Source: CAWJKP01 sp963843465
GTDB taxonomy: Bacteria; Planctomycetota; Planctomycetia; Pirellulales; Thermoguttaceae
Assembly (NCBI GenBank): GCA_963843465.1
Contig: CAWJKP010000002.1
Coordinates: 930,001 to 994,000, forward strand
DNA: 64,000 nucleotides
Direction: 5' to 3'
Notes under the pieces: generated by a model
Seen by the model: the letters and a program-made list of their open reading frames with translations, nothing else
Database searches by the model: none
Told to the model about the DNA's origin: nothing
Program-made: the position numbers and the translations under genes
Shown here: one piece after another, positions 39,061-50,523 of the stretch
Layout of the letters: each line of letters begins with the position of its first letter
Numbering within the stretch: position 1 is the first letter of the stretch

Positions 39061-39512
39061 GAAGAAGAGGCAGAGAGGCCACGTTGCTGTCGTGCGAGAA
39101 GAAAGCCCCCGACGCGATTGGACGTGCCGACACCATCCCAACCCCTCCCTGCTCTGGAGCCGTTTAGGAACGTGAGCCGTCAAGAAAGATGGCCTGATTC
39201 TACCACCGCCACAAACAGCCTCCAGTTAATTCTCGATGAGTTCCCAAACGGGTTATGAAGCGAGTGCCCGTGTCGTGTCGCTGCAAGTGATGGCGCGACG
39301 CTACCTTCCGGCTGGGACGAATGGTACTTGCGCAGCGAAGAACCGATCCGAGAATATTTCGTCCCCCTCTACAGAAGCGCGGCCGTGCCCAGGTTCAATT
39401 CCTCGTCGGTCGCCGGCGCGGTCATGATGAGTGCCCAGGTACGCGTCATATCGAGTCTCCGTTGTTCCAACACCACAGCCTGTGCTTTCGGCGATCGAAC
39501 TGCGGTCCTCGA
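39061..39512. other. Intergenic region, no clear gene
   Basis: Apart from the poorly supported small frame at 39369-39449, this 450-bp stretch shows no recognisable gene, RNA or repeat. An HlyD-type adaptor or TolC-type partner for the adjacent ABC exporter is not encoded here. Confidence 0.5.
39369..39449 (-). CDS. Possible 26-residue peptide or remnant
   Basis: An ATG at 39449 preceded by GGAGAC at good distance opens a 26-codon frame (MTRTWALIMT...) ending at 39369. A one-base shift near its end would extend it to 39301. It follows the ABC permease gene by 63 bp on the same strand. No homology is recognised, so this is a weak call resting on the ribosome binding site only. Confidence 0.2.
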   Translation of the reverse strand: MTRTWALIMTAPATDEELNLGTAALL

Positions 39513-41078
<1,566 letters not shown>

Positions 41079-41865
41079 CCCGGCGGGAACCGCCGCCGGC
41101 CGGGAGTGACTGCGGCCATGGTCCTTGACCGGACCCGGTTTCCACGCGGCGGCCGCGCGGCGCCTCCGGGCAGCTCCTCCAGCACTTCGGCCGCCGGGCC
41201 GTCCTCGACGATCCGCCCGTCGTGAATGCGGATCACCCGGTCCGCATACCTGGCCACGCCGGGATCGTGGGTCACCAGCAGGATCGTGATCCCTTCGGCG
41301 TTCAGCCGCCGGAACATCTCCAGCAGATCCACGCTGGTCGCGGAGTCAAGATTGCCGGTGGGCTCGTCGGCCAGGAGCAACGCCGGGCGGTTGACCAGCG
41401 ACCGGGCGATCGCCACCCGCTGCTGCTGGCCGCCGGACATCTGCGACGACTGGTGATCGAAACGGTCGCCCAGGCCGACGCGGTCCAACAGCACGCAGGC
41501 CCGGCGGAGCGAATCCCGCGACGCCGGCCGGCGGGGAGCGTAGTCCAGGGGCATCAGCACGTTGGCCACGGCGTTGCTGCGGGCCAGCAGGTTGAAACTC
41601 TGGAAGACGAAACCCAGCCGTTGCGACCGCAGCATGGCCCGATCGTCGGGCGAGAGCCCGGCCACGTCCACGCCGTCCAGCCAGTAGTGGCCGCTGGAGG
41701 GGCGGTCGAGGCAGCCGAGGAGGTTCATGAGCGTCGTCTTGCCCGAGCCCGAGGCGCCCATCAAGGCCACCATCTCACCGCGCTGGATGGTCAACGAGAT
41801 GCCCTTGAGCACCGGAACGTCGACCTCGCCCAGGTGATAGGTCTTGGTAATCTCTTCGATGCGGA

Positions 41866-42474
41866 TCAGTTCCATAAGCGCTCGCCTGTGCCGAAGCCGT
41901 CGAGCAGGTTGTCCACCGTCCTTCGGGCCAGTTCCCGCGTGGGCTCGGTCCGCTCGAAAAAGCAGGCCATGTTCCGCGCATGGAGCATGTGCTGCAAGGT
42001 CATGGCGAAGTCCTCTTCGCACCCGGGACGCAGGATCCCCGCCTGGGCAATCCGCGACGTCAGATCCCAAAACAGGGCGCGGACCTCTTTGCCGAGCGAC
42101 TCGAAATCCTCAAGGAATTTCTCGCGATCGGGCCCGAAGCAGAGACTCATGTAGAAACGGAATACGTCGCGGTGGTCGTTGAAGTGCTGGAGGTTCTTCC
42201 AGACGAAATCCACCAGCAAGTCCCGCGGTTCCCGGCACTCCGCCGCCATCTGGCGGAGCTCGGCAAAGAAGGGCTGGACACAATGCTTGATGGCCGCCTT
42301 GCAGAGCCCTTCTTTACTACCGAAGTAGTAATAGAGCATGGGCTTGGTGACGCCCGCGGCCTCGACGATTTCCCGCGTGGAGGTCGCCTCATAGCCCTTC
42401 TGGGCGAAGAAGCCCATCGCCACTTGAAGGATTTTTTCCGCACCGCCGGTCTGCTGTGCTGTCGACATCGGCAC
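41866..42474 (-). CDS. TetR-family transcriptional regulator
   Basis: A 202-residue protein with an N-terminal helix-turn-helix domain (ILQVAMGFFAQKGYEATSTR, then EIVEAAGVTKPMLYYYFGSK) and a C-terminal ligand-binding domain of the size typical for TetR/AcrR repressors. It is transcribed with, and overlaps, the ABC exporter genes. A palindrome 9 bp upstream of its start is the likely operator, so autoregulation and induction by an exported compound are expected. A second ATG two codons in is equally possible as start. Confidence 0.9.
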   Translation of the reverse strand: MPMSTAQQTGGAEKILQVAMGFFAQKGYEATSTREIVEAAGVTKPMLYYYFGSKEGLCKAAIKHCVQPFFAELRQMAAECREPRDLLVDFVWKNLQHFNDHRDVFRFYMSLCFGPDREKFLEDFESLGKEVRALFWDLTSRIAQAGILRPGCEEDFAMTLQHMLHARNMACFFERTEPTRELARRTVDNLLDGFGTGERLWN

Positions 42475-42482
42475 CTCCTATT

Positions 42483-42498
42483 TACCTATCGGTAGGTA
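42483..42498. promoter_or_regulatory. Candidate TetR operator
   Basis: TACCTA and TAGGTA half-sites are separated by TCGG, directly upstream of the tetR start. Position and symmetry fit autorepression of the regulator-exporter operon; the binding itself is inferred. Confidence 0.65.
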
Positions 42499-42604
42499 GT
42501 ATACGAGGGCCCGGTCGGTGCGTCAAGAGGTTTTCAAGCAGGCTCGAGGGGAAGCCGCCACGCCGCGGCACGGCGCTGAAAAACGCTCTGCCAACGGCTT
42601 CCGG

Positions 42605-45535
42605 TCAGACGATGGCGTACCATTTCCAGGGGAGAGGAGGGGGCGTCGGCGGCGGCGGGCCCACGTTGATGATGAACGTGGTGACGCTGGAGGAGTCGCT
42701 GGGCGAGTCGTTGCCGCTGATCTTGGCCGTGTTGGTAATGCTGCCCGTGCCCGAAGCGACCGTCACCACGATGGTGACCGTGTCCGTCACGCCGGGGGCC
42801 AGGTCGCCGACGTTGACGGTGAGCGTGCCGCTCGCCAGGCTGCCCTGGCTGCTGGAATCGTAGGTGAGGCCGGCCGGCAGCGTGTCGGTGATGAGCACGC
42901 CGGTGGCGTCCGACGGCCCGCTGTTGGAGGCCGTCAGGGTGTAGGTCAAGAGCGCGCCGATTTTCACCGAGCTGGCCGACGCCGCCTTGACGATCGACAG
43001 GTCCGCTTGGGCAGTGACTTTGGTAACGACGAAGCACGTGGCGTAGTCCGATTCGTTGTCGGAGACGGACGCCGTATTGTCGATCGTTGACAGCGGATAA
43101 TTCGGAGCGACGATGACCACGAAGGCCGCCGTGGCCGCGGCCCCTACGTTCAAGTTGCCCACGTTGACGGTCACCGTGCCGTTGGACTGGCTCACCAGGC
43201 TGCTGCCGGTTGAAGCGTAGGTCTCGCCGGCCGGCAGGGTGTCAGAGATCATCACGCCCGTGGCATCCGACGGACCGGGATTCGACGCCGTCAAGGTGTA
43301 GGTCAGCGAGTCGCCGGCGATCACCGGATTGGGCGACGCCGACTTCACGATCGAGAGGTCGGCTTCGGCAGTGACCAACGTGGTCGCGTAAGCGTTGTTG
43401 CAGAACACGCCGTTGTCGAAGACGGACGCCGTATTTTGGATCGTTGGCAGCGAATAGCTCGGAGAGACCATGACCACGAAGGTCGCCGTAGCCGAGGCGC
43501 CTACGTTCAAGGGGCCGACGTTGACGGTCACCAGGCCGCCGGCCAGGCTCACGCCGCTGCTGCTGGTCGAAGCGTAGCTGACGCCGGCCGGCAGGGCGTC
43601 GGTCATGGTCACGTTCGTGGCGTCGGACGGACCGGGATTCGACGCGGTCAAGGTATAGGTCAGCGGGCTGCCGGCGACGCCCTCGATGGGCAAGGCCGAC
43701 TTGTAAATCGTCAGGTCGGCTTCGGCCGTGACCACCGTGATCGCGTTAGCGTTGTTGCAGAACACGCCGTTGTCGAAGATGGACGCCGTATTGGTGATCG
43801 TTCCGGGCGGATAGCCGGGAGAGACCAGGACCACGAAGGTCGCCGTAGACGTGGCCCCTTCGTTCAAGGGGCCGACGTTGACGGTCACCAGGCCGCTGGC
43901 CTGGCTCACCAGGCTGCTGCTGGTCGAAACGTAAGTCTCGCCGGCCGGCAGGGCGTCGGTCATGGTGACGTCCGTGGCGTCGGACGGACCGAGATTCGAC
44001 GCGGTCAAAGTGTAGGTCAGCATGTCGCCGGCGATCACCGAGCTGGCCGACGCCACCTTGGAAATCGACAGGTCGGATTCGGTAGTGACCTGGGTGGTGA
44101 CGGACGACGTGTTGTTGGCCGAGTTGGGGTCGGGCTGGACGCCGGAGATGGTCGCCGTGTTGGTGATCGTTGGGAGCACATAGCTCGGAGAGACCATGAC
44201 CACGAAGGTCGCCGTGGCCGTGGCCCCTTCGTTCAAGTTGCCGACGTTGACGGTCACCACGCCGCCGGCCTGGCTCACCAGGCTGCTGCTGGTTGTAGCG
44301 TAGGTCTCGCCGCTCGGCAGGCTGTCGCTTACGGTTACGCCCGTGGCGTCGGACGGACCGAGATTCGACGCCGTCAAGGTGTAGGTCAGCGAGTCGCCGG
44401 CGATCACCGAACCGGCCGACGCCGACTTGACGATCAACAGATCGGCTTCGCTGACGTTGGCGAAGTCGGGGCCGGGAACCTGCACCGGCTTGAGAGAACC
44501 GACCTGCGTGATCTCGGTCTGTACGGACGGGCCGCCGGTGGACTCCAGCTCCACGGCGCCGACGTTGCTGAAGTTGGCCCCGCTGCCGGCGCCGATGGTG
44601 AAGCTGCTGAAAGGCACCAGCACGTTGTCGATGGCGGCTCCGCTGTCTCCACTGTCGGCGGGCACCGTAATGGTGGCCTGCGACCAGTCGTTGGCGTCGG
44701 TATAGACCAGCACGGTGAACGACGTGTCGTGGTCGGCCCCGATCGTCATTCCGATCCCTTGGCTAAGGCCGCCGTTGGTCAGGTCGACGTGATTCAATCC
44801 GGTGGGATTGGTGACGACGGTCTCGCTGGCTTTGGCGTCCCAGATGATGCGGTAGCTGCCGGTCGCCTGGCCGCTATAACTGGCCTCGAACACCCCGGGG
44901 GTGTTGGTGTTGGCGTCCAAGGTGAGGGAGCCGTCGGCCGAGGTGAGCTGGGCGTACAAGTCGCGCTCGCCGCCGATGGCTTCCAGCGCGGCGGCGCTGG
45001 CGGCGGCGGTAGTCCCGCCGGCCCGCGAGGCGGTGATCAACTGGCTGGTGATGTCGAAGGCATCGATCACGGTGCCGAAGGCGCCTTGCGTCTCTTGGGC
45101 GGTGACTTGGACTTCCCGCGGGCCCTGGCCCGCGCCCAAGGCCAATCCCGGGGCCGCGGACTGCTGGACCCAGTAGGCGCCGACCGGCACGTCGGTGAAC
45201 TGGTAATTGCCGGAGGCATTGGTTTGGGTGGTGTTGAAGACCTGGTCGCTGGTGCTGAACTGGCCGCTGCCGTTGTCTTCAAACAGGGTCACGGTCACTC
45301 CTGCAACACCCGGCTCGCCGTTGTCCACGCCGTTTCCGTTGAGGTCGTGGAACACGGTGCCGCTGATCGTGGGCAAAAGCGTGATCGACAGCAGTGAACG
45401 GGTTTCCAACGTCTCGAAGCGGAGCACTTGCCCACGGGGCGTTTCCCGGACCGTCTTCCGCCGGTTCTTGCCGAAGAGCCTGCCGAAGGATCGCAGCCAA
45501 GATCCGAAGGGCCGCGGCGTATTGGAATCGTACAT
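42605..45535 (-). CDS. Surface protein with SdrD-B-like domain and five DUF11 repeats
   Basis: A 976-residue protein from the ATG at 45535 (AAGGA nine bases upstream). The N-terminus is basic and carries FETLETRSLLS, the planctomycete ETLE/LEPR-type N-terminal motif of exported giant proteins. Residues ~65-150 form an SdrD B-like domain (ISGTVFHDLNGNGVDNGEPG...VTVTLFEDNGSG). After a ~210-residue beta region, five ~125-residue DUF11 repeats follow, each starting ADL.I.KSAS or a variant and containing LTYTLTASN.GPSDATGV. Repeats 1, 4 and 5 carry TNTATIS- or NTASV-type ends. The protein ends without an obvious anchor (PPPPTPPPLPWKWYAIV). Likely an adhesin or envelope protein. Confidence 0.8.
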   Translation of the reverse strand: MYDSNTPRPFGSWLRSFGRLFGKNRRKTVRETPRGQVLRFETLETRSLLSITLLPTISGTVFHDLNGNGVDNGEPGVAGVTVTLFEDNGSGQFSTSDQVFNTTQTNASGNYQFTDVPVGAYWVQQSAAPGLALGAGQGPREVQVTAQETQGAFGTVIDAFDITSQLITASRAGGTTAAASAAALEAIGGERDLYAQLTSADGSLTLDANTNTPGVFEASYSGQATGSYRIIWDAKASETVVTNPTGLNHVDLTNGGLSQGIGMTIGADHDTSFTVLVYTDANDWSQATITVPADSGDSGAAIDNVLVPFSSFTIGAGSGANFSNVGAVELESTGGPSVQTEITQVGSLKPVQVPGPDFANVSEADLLIVKSASAGSVIAGDSLTYTLTASNLGPSDATGVTVSDSLPSGETYATTSSSLVSQAGGVVTVNVGNLNEGATATATFVVMVSPSYVLPTITNTATISGVQPDPNSANNTSSVTTQVTTESDLSISKVASASSVIAGDMLTYTLTASNLGPSDATDVTMTDALPAGETYVSTSSSLVSQASGLVTVNVGPLNEGATSTATFVVLVSPGYPPGTITNTASIFDNGVFCNNANAITVVTAEADLTIYKSALPIEGVAGSPLTYTLTASNPGPSDATNVTMTDALPAGVSYASTSSSGVSLAGGLVTVNVGPLNVGASATATFVVMVSPSYSLPTIQNTASVFDNGVFCNNAYATTLVTAEADLSIVKSASPNPVIAGDSLTYTLTASNPGPSDATGVMISDTLPAGETYASTGSSLVSQSNGTVTVNVGNLNVGAAATAAFVVIVAPNYPLSTIDNTASVSDNESDYATCFVVTKVTAQADLSIVKAASASSVKIGALLTYTLTASNSGPSDATGVLITDTLPAGLTYDSSSQGSLASGTLTVNVGDLAPGVTDTVTIVVTVASGTGSITNTAKISGNDSPSDSSSVTTFIINVGPPPPTPPPLPWKWYAIV

Positions 45536-45820
45536 GGACCCCATCCTTTGTTCTAGCGAAATGCTGATCTTCCTGAGTAGGGTGGGACCAGCTCGCGTGA
45601 GCGAACGCCGGCCCACCGATTCCGCCAACGCCTGGTGGGCCGGCGGCCGCCAAAGCGGCCTTGTCCCACCCTGCTACTTTGGTTCCAGGAACCGCGCTCG
45701 AAAGAGAAAGCGGCCCGTGACGGGTGCGCACGCATCCTTCTCTATGTTTTTCGGGCTTTCGTCCGTTCGGGCTTCGTGATTACCGGATTTCCATGCCAAG
45801 TCGCCTCTAAATGACCCAGC

Positions 45821-47716
45821 CTACCAGCCGTATTCCATGCCGAGGCTCAACCCCTGGGCCCAGAATCCGCCGTCCTGGAACGTGAACGTCGGCGCCGGCG
45901 CGCCCGCCGGCGCCGGAAACCCGGGCGTCGTGGTGACGTTGACCTTCGTATCGATCTGGCTTCCCGCACGAGCGACCCGGCTCCAGTAGAGAAAGTCGTA
46001 GCCGGTCGTAAGCCGCAGACGAGGCGTCAACTGGTATCCCAGTTTGAAAGCGATCTGGGGCACGACCGCGAACACGTTCCGCTGGTATTCGCCGATGTTC
46101 TTCCCGAGGGCCAAGAGCCCGCCCTGAACAGGGGCGCTGGGGATCCCGGTGGCGCCGCTGGTGACCGTGGTCGAGCCGTTGATAGCGACGCTTTCCTGGG
46201 TGTTGCCCAGCGCGATCTGGGGATCCACCTCCATCGTCCAGCGTCCCTGCCCGTTCTGAATAACCAGGCCCATTTCTCCGCCCTGAAACACGTTGTAGGT
46301 GCGGAAGGAGTCTTGGACGAGGACCGAGCCTTGAGGCAGCGGCGGCGTCGGAGGAGCGGGTTCGACGTAACTGGTGTAGGTCAACTCTTCGGTGATGCCG
46401 AGATTGTCGTTGAGCTGCAAATAGCGGAAGCCGAGGGTCACGTCCACGCGGTGTCCCCACTGGCAGAGGCTGCAATCGCCCGGATCGCAAAACGACCCCG
46501 TGCCGAACCATTCCCACCGCATTCGCAAGGCAGCCGCTTGGAAATCCGTACGCGGATCGACGCTCACGCTTCCGGCCAGCGGCGGGCCATTCTTGCCCGA
46601 GACCGGATAGGCCACGAGCTCGGCCACGGGGCCATAGGGAATCGCGGGGCCAAGGGGACTTGCTGGTACGGGTTGAGTATTGAAAAACGGCCGGGCAAGG
46701 ACCGGGGTGCCCGAGGACCACTGTTGAAAGGGGTCGCTGTCGTCCGCCAACCCCAGGTACTCGAATTCGATCCCGCTGGTGTGGCTGTCGTTGAACCAGT
46801 AACCGATCGCCGCCAGGCCGCCCGAGCGGCCATCCGTCAAGATATTGTCACCACCGAAGAGGACCGTCGTGCCTGGCTGCCCCAGCGCTCCCGGGCGAGC
46901 GTCGGCGGCGCTGCCTTCGGTCACCAGCGGAGGCACGGACATCCCCTGCGTCCACCAGAACAGATAATCGACTTCGCCCCACAGGCGGCTCCGTCGCGGG
47001 CAGCAAAACTGGCAGCCGCCACAGGCCGGCTCGCCGGAGTCGACGGATTCTGCGGGTTGGTCCGGAAGGGGAAACGGGCCGGGCTCCAGCACCGGGGCCG
47101 ACTCCGGCGCCAGGGGCGGCACGAGCATCGGGGCTGACCCCGGCGTCAGCGGCGACACCGGCATCGGGGGCGACCCAGACGCCGGGGGCGACACGGGCAC
47201 CGGCGCCGGGGGCGGCGTCAGTCCGCTCCCCTGCGCGGGAGAACTCAAAAGGGATTTCTGGCCCGCACTGGGCATCTGGTCCCGTTTCGGTTGGAGATTG
47301 CCGGGCGGCACGTCCTCCGTGCTCGGCTCCTGATAGGCCACCGGGCAGACCGGTACCTGGCCGGCCTGCGCCGTCACGGGCAGATTGAACCCCAGATCGG
47401 CGCCGAGCACGCGCGTGGCCACGAGGTGCGGCGGGGCGTCTTTGCGCGTTGCCACCATCGTCCCGACCAGCGTCACGGTGCGGTTGCAATAGGCTCTCAG
47501 GTCGATCCCGGCCGCCGGGCTGACTTCCCCAACCACCCTACCCCAATGATCGACTACACAGTACGGGGGTGTATTGCTGTCCCCGCTGCTGCTCAAGACC
47601 AGTCTTCCCACCAGCCGCGACGATTCCGGGCCCAGGGCCTTCCCCTGGTCATCCCCAAGGATCACCCCGGGGCTGACACAGAGGAGGACGATTGCAATTA
47701 GCCATCGGCGGTCCAT
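45821..47716 (-). CDS. BBP7-type outer-membrane beta-barrel protein
   Basis: A 631-residue protein; ATG at 47716 with GGAAGG eight bases upstream and a signal peptide (MDRRWLIAIVLLCVSPGVILG). Residues ~30-125 form a small exported domain. A Pro/Ser-rich stretch of degenerate repeats follows (~135-225), then a CxxCQFCCPRR cysteine cluster and the BBP7 barrel: GEVDYLFWWTQG at the start, strands with aromatic girdles (GYWFNDSHTSGIEFEYLGL, VDVTLGFRYLQL), and LRLTTGYDFLYWSRVARAG before a C-terminal Trp. BBP7 proteins are planctomycete-specific predicted barrels of unknown cargo. It lies downstream of and divergent from the signalling cluster. Confidence 0.8.
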   Translation of the reverse strand: MDRRWLIAIVLLCVSPGVILGDDQGKALGPESSRLVGRLVLSSSGDSNTPPYCVVDHWGRVVGEVSPAAGIDLRAYCNRTVTLVGTMVATRKDAPPHLVATRVLGADLGFNLPVTAQAGQVPVCPVAYQEPSTEDVPPGNLQPKRDQMPSAGQKSLLSSPAQGSGLTPPPAPVPVSPPASGSPPMPVSPLTPGSAPMLVPPLAPESAPVLEPGPFPLPDQPAESVDSGEPACGGCQFCCPRRSRLWGEVDYLFWWTQGMSVPPLVTEGSAADARPGALGQPGTTVLFGGDNILTDGRSGGLAAIGYWFNDSHTSGIEFEYLGLADDSDPFQQWSSGTPVLARPFFNTQPVPASPLGPAIPYGPVAELVAYPVSGKNGPPLAGSVSVDPRTDFQAAALRMRWEWFGTGSFCDPGDCSLCQWGHRVDVTLGFRYLQLNDNLGITEELTYTSYVEPAPPTPPLPQGSVLVQDSFRTYNVFQGGEMGLVIQNGQGRWTMEVDPQIALGNTQESVAINGSTTVTSGATGIPSAPVQGGLLALGKNIGEYQRNVFAVVPQIAFKLGYQLTPRLRLTTGYDFLYWSRVARAGSQIDTKVNVTTTPGFPAPAGAPAPTFTFQDGGFWAQGLSLGMEYGW

Positions 47717-47743
47717 TCCCATCCCCTTCCTATGTCTAGGCAA

Positions 47744-48227
47744 TTTGGGTATTCCGGGTTTTGGGTGGACAGTATTTCATGCCTAACGGGGGGCTGCGCC
47801 CAGACCCCGGGATTTTCTGAGGTATTGCAGGGCAAATGAATGGGGGTAGGAAGAGAACCGTCATGGCGGCCGTCTCGACTGTCCTTACGCCCCACCCAAA
47901 TCCCGGAAGAGCCGGCAATTTAAGCAGGCTGCGCAGAACAAAGATCGACCATAAAGACCGCGCAGCCGCTAAACTTCCTTGGATGGTTATCGTCTGCGCA
48001 AGCGGCAAACTCGCACTATTTCCTCCGTACTTTCCTCGTTTGCAGGGAAACGGCTCGCTCTCCCGGGAGATGGCCCGGGGAGGGAATCCAGGTGACTTGC
48101 AGGGAATTATCCGATGGTTATTGGCATTTTCCTGGCGTAGGGTTTGTAACCTATGCTTCTGAAAGAGAATGCTTCCAGTTTTGCGAAAGAGCGTCGGCCA
48201 GAGCACTCAGCAAGCGGGAAATAGAAC
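47744..48227. other. Intergenic region between divergent genes
   Basis: This 484-bp region separates the BBP7 gene (minus) from the GGDEF gene (plus). It is less GC-rich than its surroundings and must contain promoters for both. Short open frames on each strand have neither a ribosome binding site nor a recognisable protein. I looked for a c-di-GMP riboswitch-like core because of the gene downstream and did not find a convincing one. Confidence 0.5.
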
Positions 48228-49243
48228 TTGAGTACCGACCCATCAGGCATGAAGTTCGCCAGCCTTGCCATGCGACTCAATCCGCAGGCGTCGCTGCCCC
48301 TGACCGTGCATCAGCACACGTTGCTCAAAGACCTGGCGCTGCGGTCCCCCGCCAGCGGCTACATCCTGGCCACGGATGACGCGGGGCACCTGGTGGGATT
48401 GGTGCCCATCGGCGAGATCCACAGGCGGCTGGCGGCGACCAACGAATCGGAGCGAACGCGCTGGGCGGAGATGCCGCTGGCCTGTCTGATCGGCGTGCTC
48501 TTCCCCTCCGACAGCGCGACGGCGGCGCCGTCGGTGGCCGGGACCTTGGACTACACGGCCATCATGGAGAACGATCGCCTCATCGGCATCGCCACGCGGC
48601 ACGACGTGTTCCTTAGCTGGCGGCACGTGGGCGAGGTGCTCTGCGGCGGCGTCTGCGATCCGTTGACGGGCTTGATGAACCGCTTGACCTACGAGCGGCG
48701 TCTCCAGGAGGAATGGAGCCGGGCGCAGCGCACGGGGTGCAGCGTGGGACTGATCGTCGTCGACCTGGACCACTTCAAGACGATCAACGACCGCTACGGC
48801 CACTCGCTGGGCGATCAAGTCCTGCGGCACGTGGCCTCGCAACTCGAGGGGAGCCTGCGGTCGTACGACGTGCTGGCCCGCTACGGCGGCGACGAGTTCG
48901 TGGCCTTGTGCGTGGGCTGCCGGACCGGCGAGATCGAGATCCCGATTCAGCGGATTTTCCAGAGCCTGCGCACCTCGCCGATGGTGCTTGAGGGAGAGCC
49001 GGTCCCGATCTCGGCGTCGGTAGGAGCCGCGGTCCGCCACGACGGCTTCAGGGACGCCGATCCGGCCGACCTGTTCGCGGTGGCGGATCGCTGTTTGTAC
49101 GGCGCCAAGCAGACGCGGGGCAGGGCAATGTGGAAAGAACTGGGATCGCAGTGGACGTCGGCATCGAGCTGCTCGTTTGCCGCCGAAGACGGCGACTCTT
49201 TTCGGGAAACCTGGCCTTGGAAACAGGGACGCAGCGAACATGA
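48228..49243 (+). CDS. Diguanylate cyclase with CBS-like N-terminus
   Basis: Residues ~25-135 resemble a CBS pair (GYILATDDAGHLVGLVPIGE, then MENDRLIGIATRHDVF). A GGDEF domain follows: DPLTGLMNRLTYERRL, VVDLDHFKTINDRYGHS, RYGGDEFVAL. The active site is intact, and an inhibitory I-site RSYD lies five residues before GGDEF, so it should make c-di-GMP with product inhibition. The start is uncertain: a TTG at 48228 or an ATG at 48249. The frame has no stop until 50435, but homology ends near 49130 and another gene begins in a different frame at 49240. A stop in a third frame overlaps that start as ATGA, so a small frameshift between 49130 and 49240 is likely; the 3' end is inferred. Confidence 0.7.
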
Positions 49244-50435
49244 GCATCGACAGGGTCCCGCCGGTCTCGGCCAGCGCCGCGGAAGTTGGCCAGCAAGCTG
49301 CCGCGCCGGCCGCCAAGGCGGCGGCCGGCCGCCGCCTTCCCGCGTACCGGGGACCAGCCGTGACCTGGCACCTCAGCGGCCGGGCGGAACCCCAGGCGCC
49401 CGTGCAGGAGATCCTCATCTCCGGCCCCTCCTTCACGATCGGCCGCCGGCCGGAGAACAGCCTCTGCCTGGCCAACGGCACGGTTTCGGGCAGCCATGCG
49501 GAATTGATCTGTCGGGAGAACCGCCTCTTCATCAAGGACCTCAACAGCACCAACGGGACCTTCGTCAACGGCCGGCGGATCCAGGACCCGGAAGTGCTCT
49601 GCGACGGCGACCGGCTGCAGATCGGAACGGCCGTGTTCGTCGCCAGCCAGCACTGCGACCCGATCTGGGGGGCCACGGTGGCGGCCAACGTGGCCCACAA
49701 CGCGATGGCCTACGTGCAATTCGAGAAGCTGCTGGGCGATCCCGCCGTGATCCCTTTCTTCCAGCCCATCGTCCGCCTCGACGATTTGCAGTGCCTGGGC
49801 TACGAGGTCCTGGCCCGCAGCCAACTGGCCGGACTGGAGATGCCCTCGGCGATGTTCCGCGTGGCCAGCGAGTTGAGCTCGGAGGTGGCCCTAAGCTGCC
49901 TGCTGCGCCGGGAGGGCTTGCGGCACGGCCGCGCCCTGGCGCGGAGGCGCCGTTGTACCTCAACACGCACCCCACCGAGATCGGAATGCCGGGTCTGCCC
50001 GAAGCGCTGCGGACGCTGCGCGACGAGTTCCCCGATGCGCGCGTTGTGCTGGAGATCCACGAGGCTGCCGTCACCTCGCCGCAGGTGTTGTCAAGTCTCC
50101 GCGAGCACTTGCAGGACCTGAAGATACGCCTGGCTTACGACGATTTCGGCGCCGGGCAGGCCAGGCTCCTGGAGTTGGCCGACGTCCCTCCGGACGTGAT
50201 CAAGTTCGACCTGCAGATGATCCACGGTCTGCCGGACGCGACTCCCGAGAAACGGCAGATGGTCGCCTCCCTGGTGCAGATGGTTCGTTCCCTGGGGGTC
50301 GTGCCGCTGGCCGAGGGCGTGGAAACCCTGGAGGAGGCCACGGTCTGCCAGGAACTCGGATTCGAGCTGGCGCAGGGCTATTTCTTCGGATATCCGGCCC
50401 CCGTCGGGACGTGGCTCCCGGCGCCGGCTTGCTGA
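49240..50435 (+). CDS. FHA-EAL protein (phosphopeptide-reading c-di-GMP phosphodiesterase), frameshifted
   Basis: From the ATG at 49240 (AGGGAC upstream): an FHA domain at ~45-125 (FTIGRRPENSLCLANGTVSG with the GR..SxxH phosphothreonine-binding set, SHAEL, NSTNGTFVNG). Then an EAL domain starts FFQPIVRLDDLQCLGYEVLAR. The frame breaks near 49940 (GGCGCGGAGGCGCC). One extra base restores LYLNTHPTE and the rest of the EAL domain in the frame ending at 50435: DDFGAGQARL, VIKFDLQMI, EGVET and QGYFFG. The catalytic Glu, Asn, Asp-Asp, Lys and Glu are all present, so phosphodiesterase activity is expected. The FHA domain would tether it to a kinase substrate; the kinase two genes downstream is the obvious partner. 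Confidence 0.8.
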
Positions 50436-50523
50436 GCAGACCCGTACTGACCATTTTCCATCCCGCCTTTTCACCTGAGTGAACCGGACACCCCTCACCA
50501 GTTATTTCCGCGAGACCACGCCC

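Noticed and set aside
47736..48206. Minus-strand open frame of ~156 codons in the BBP7-GGDEF intergenic region
   Set aside because: It overlaps the BBP7 start, lacks a ribosome binding site and shows no recognisable composition or domain.
47744..48227. c-di-GMP riboswitch upstream of the GGDEF gene
   Set aside because: I looked for the conserved GEMM core and pairing elements and could not identify them with confidence.
48228..50435. A single continuous 735-residue GGDEF-EAL protein in one frame
   Set aside because: Between about 49240 and 49940 the FHA and start of the EAL domain are clearly in another frame, and the continuous frame there is low-complexity shadow.
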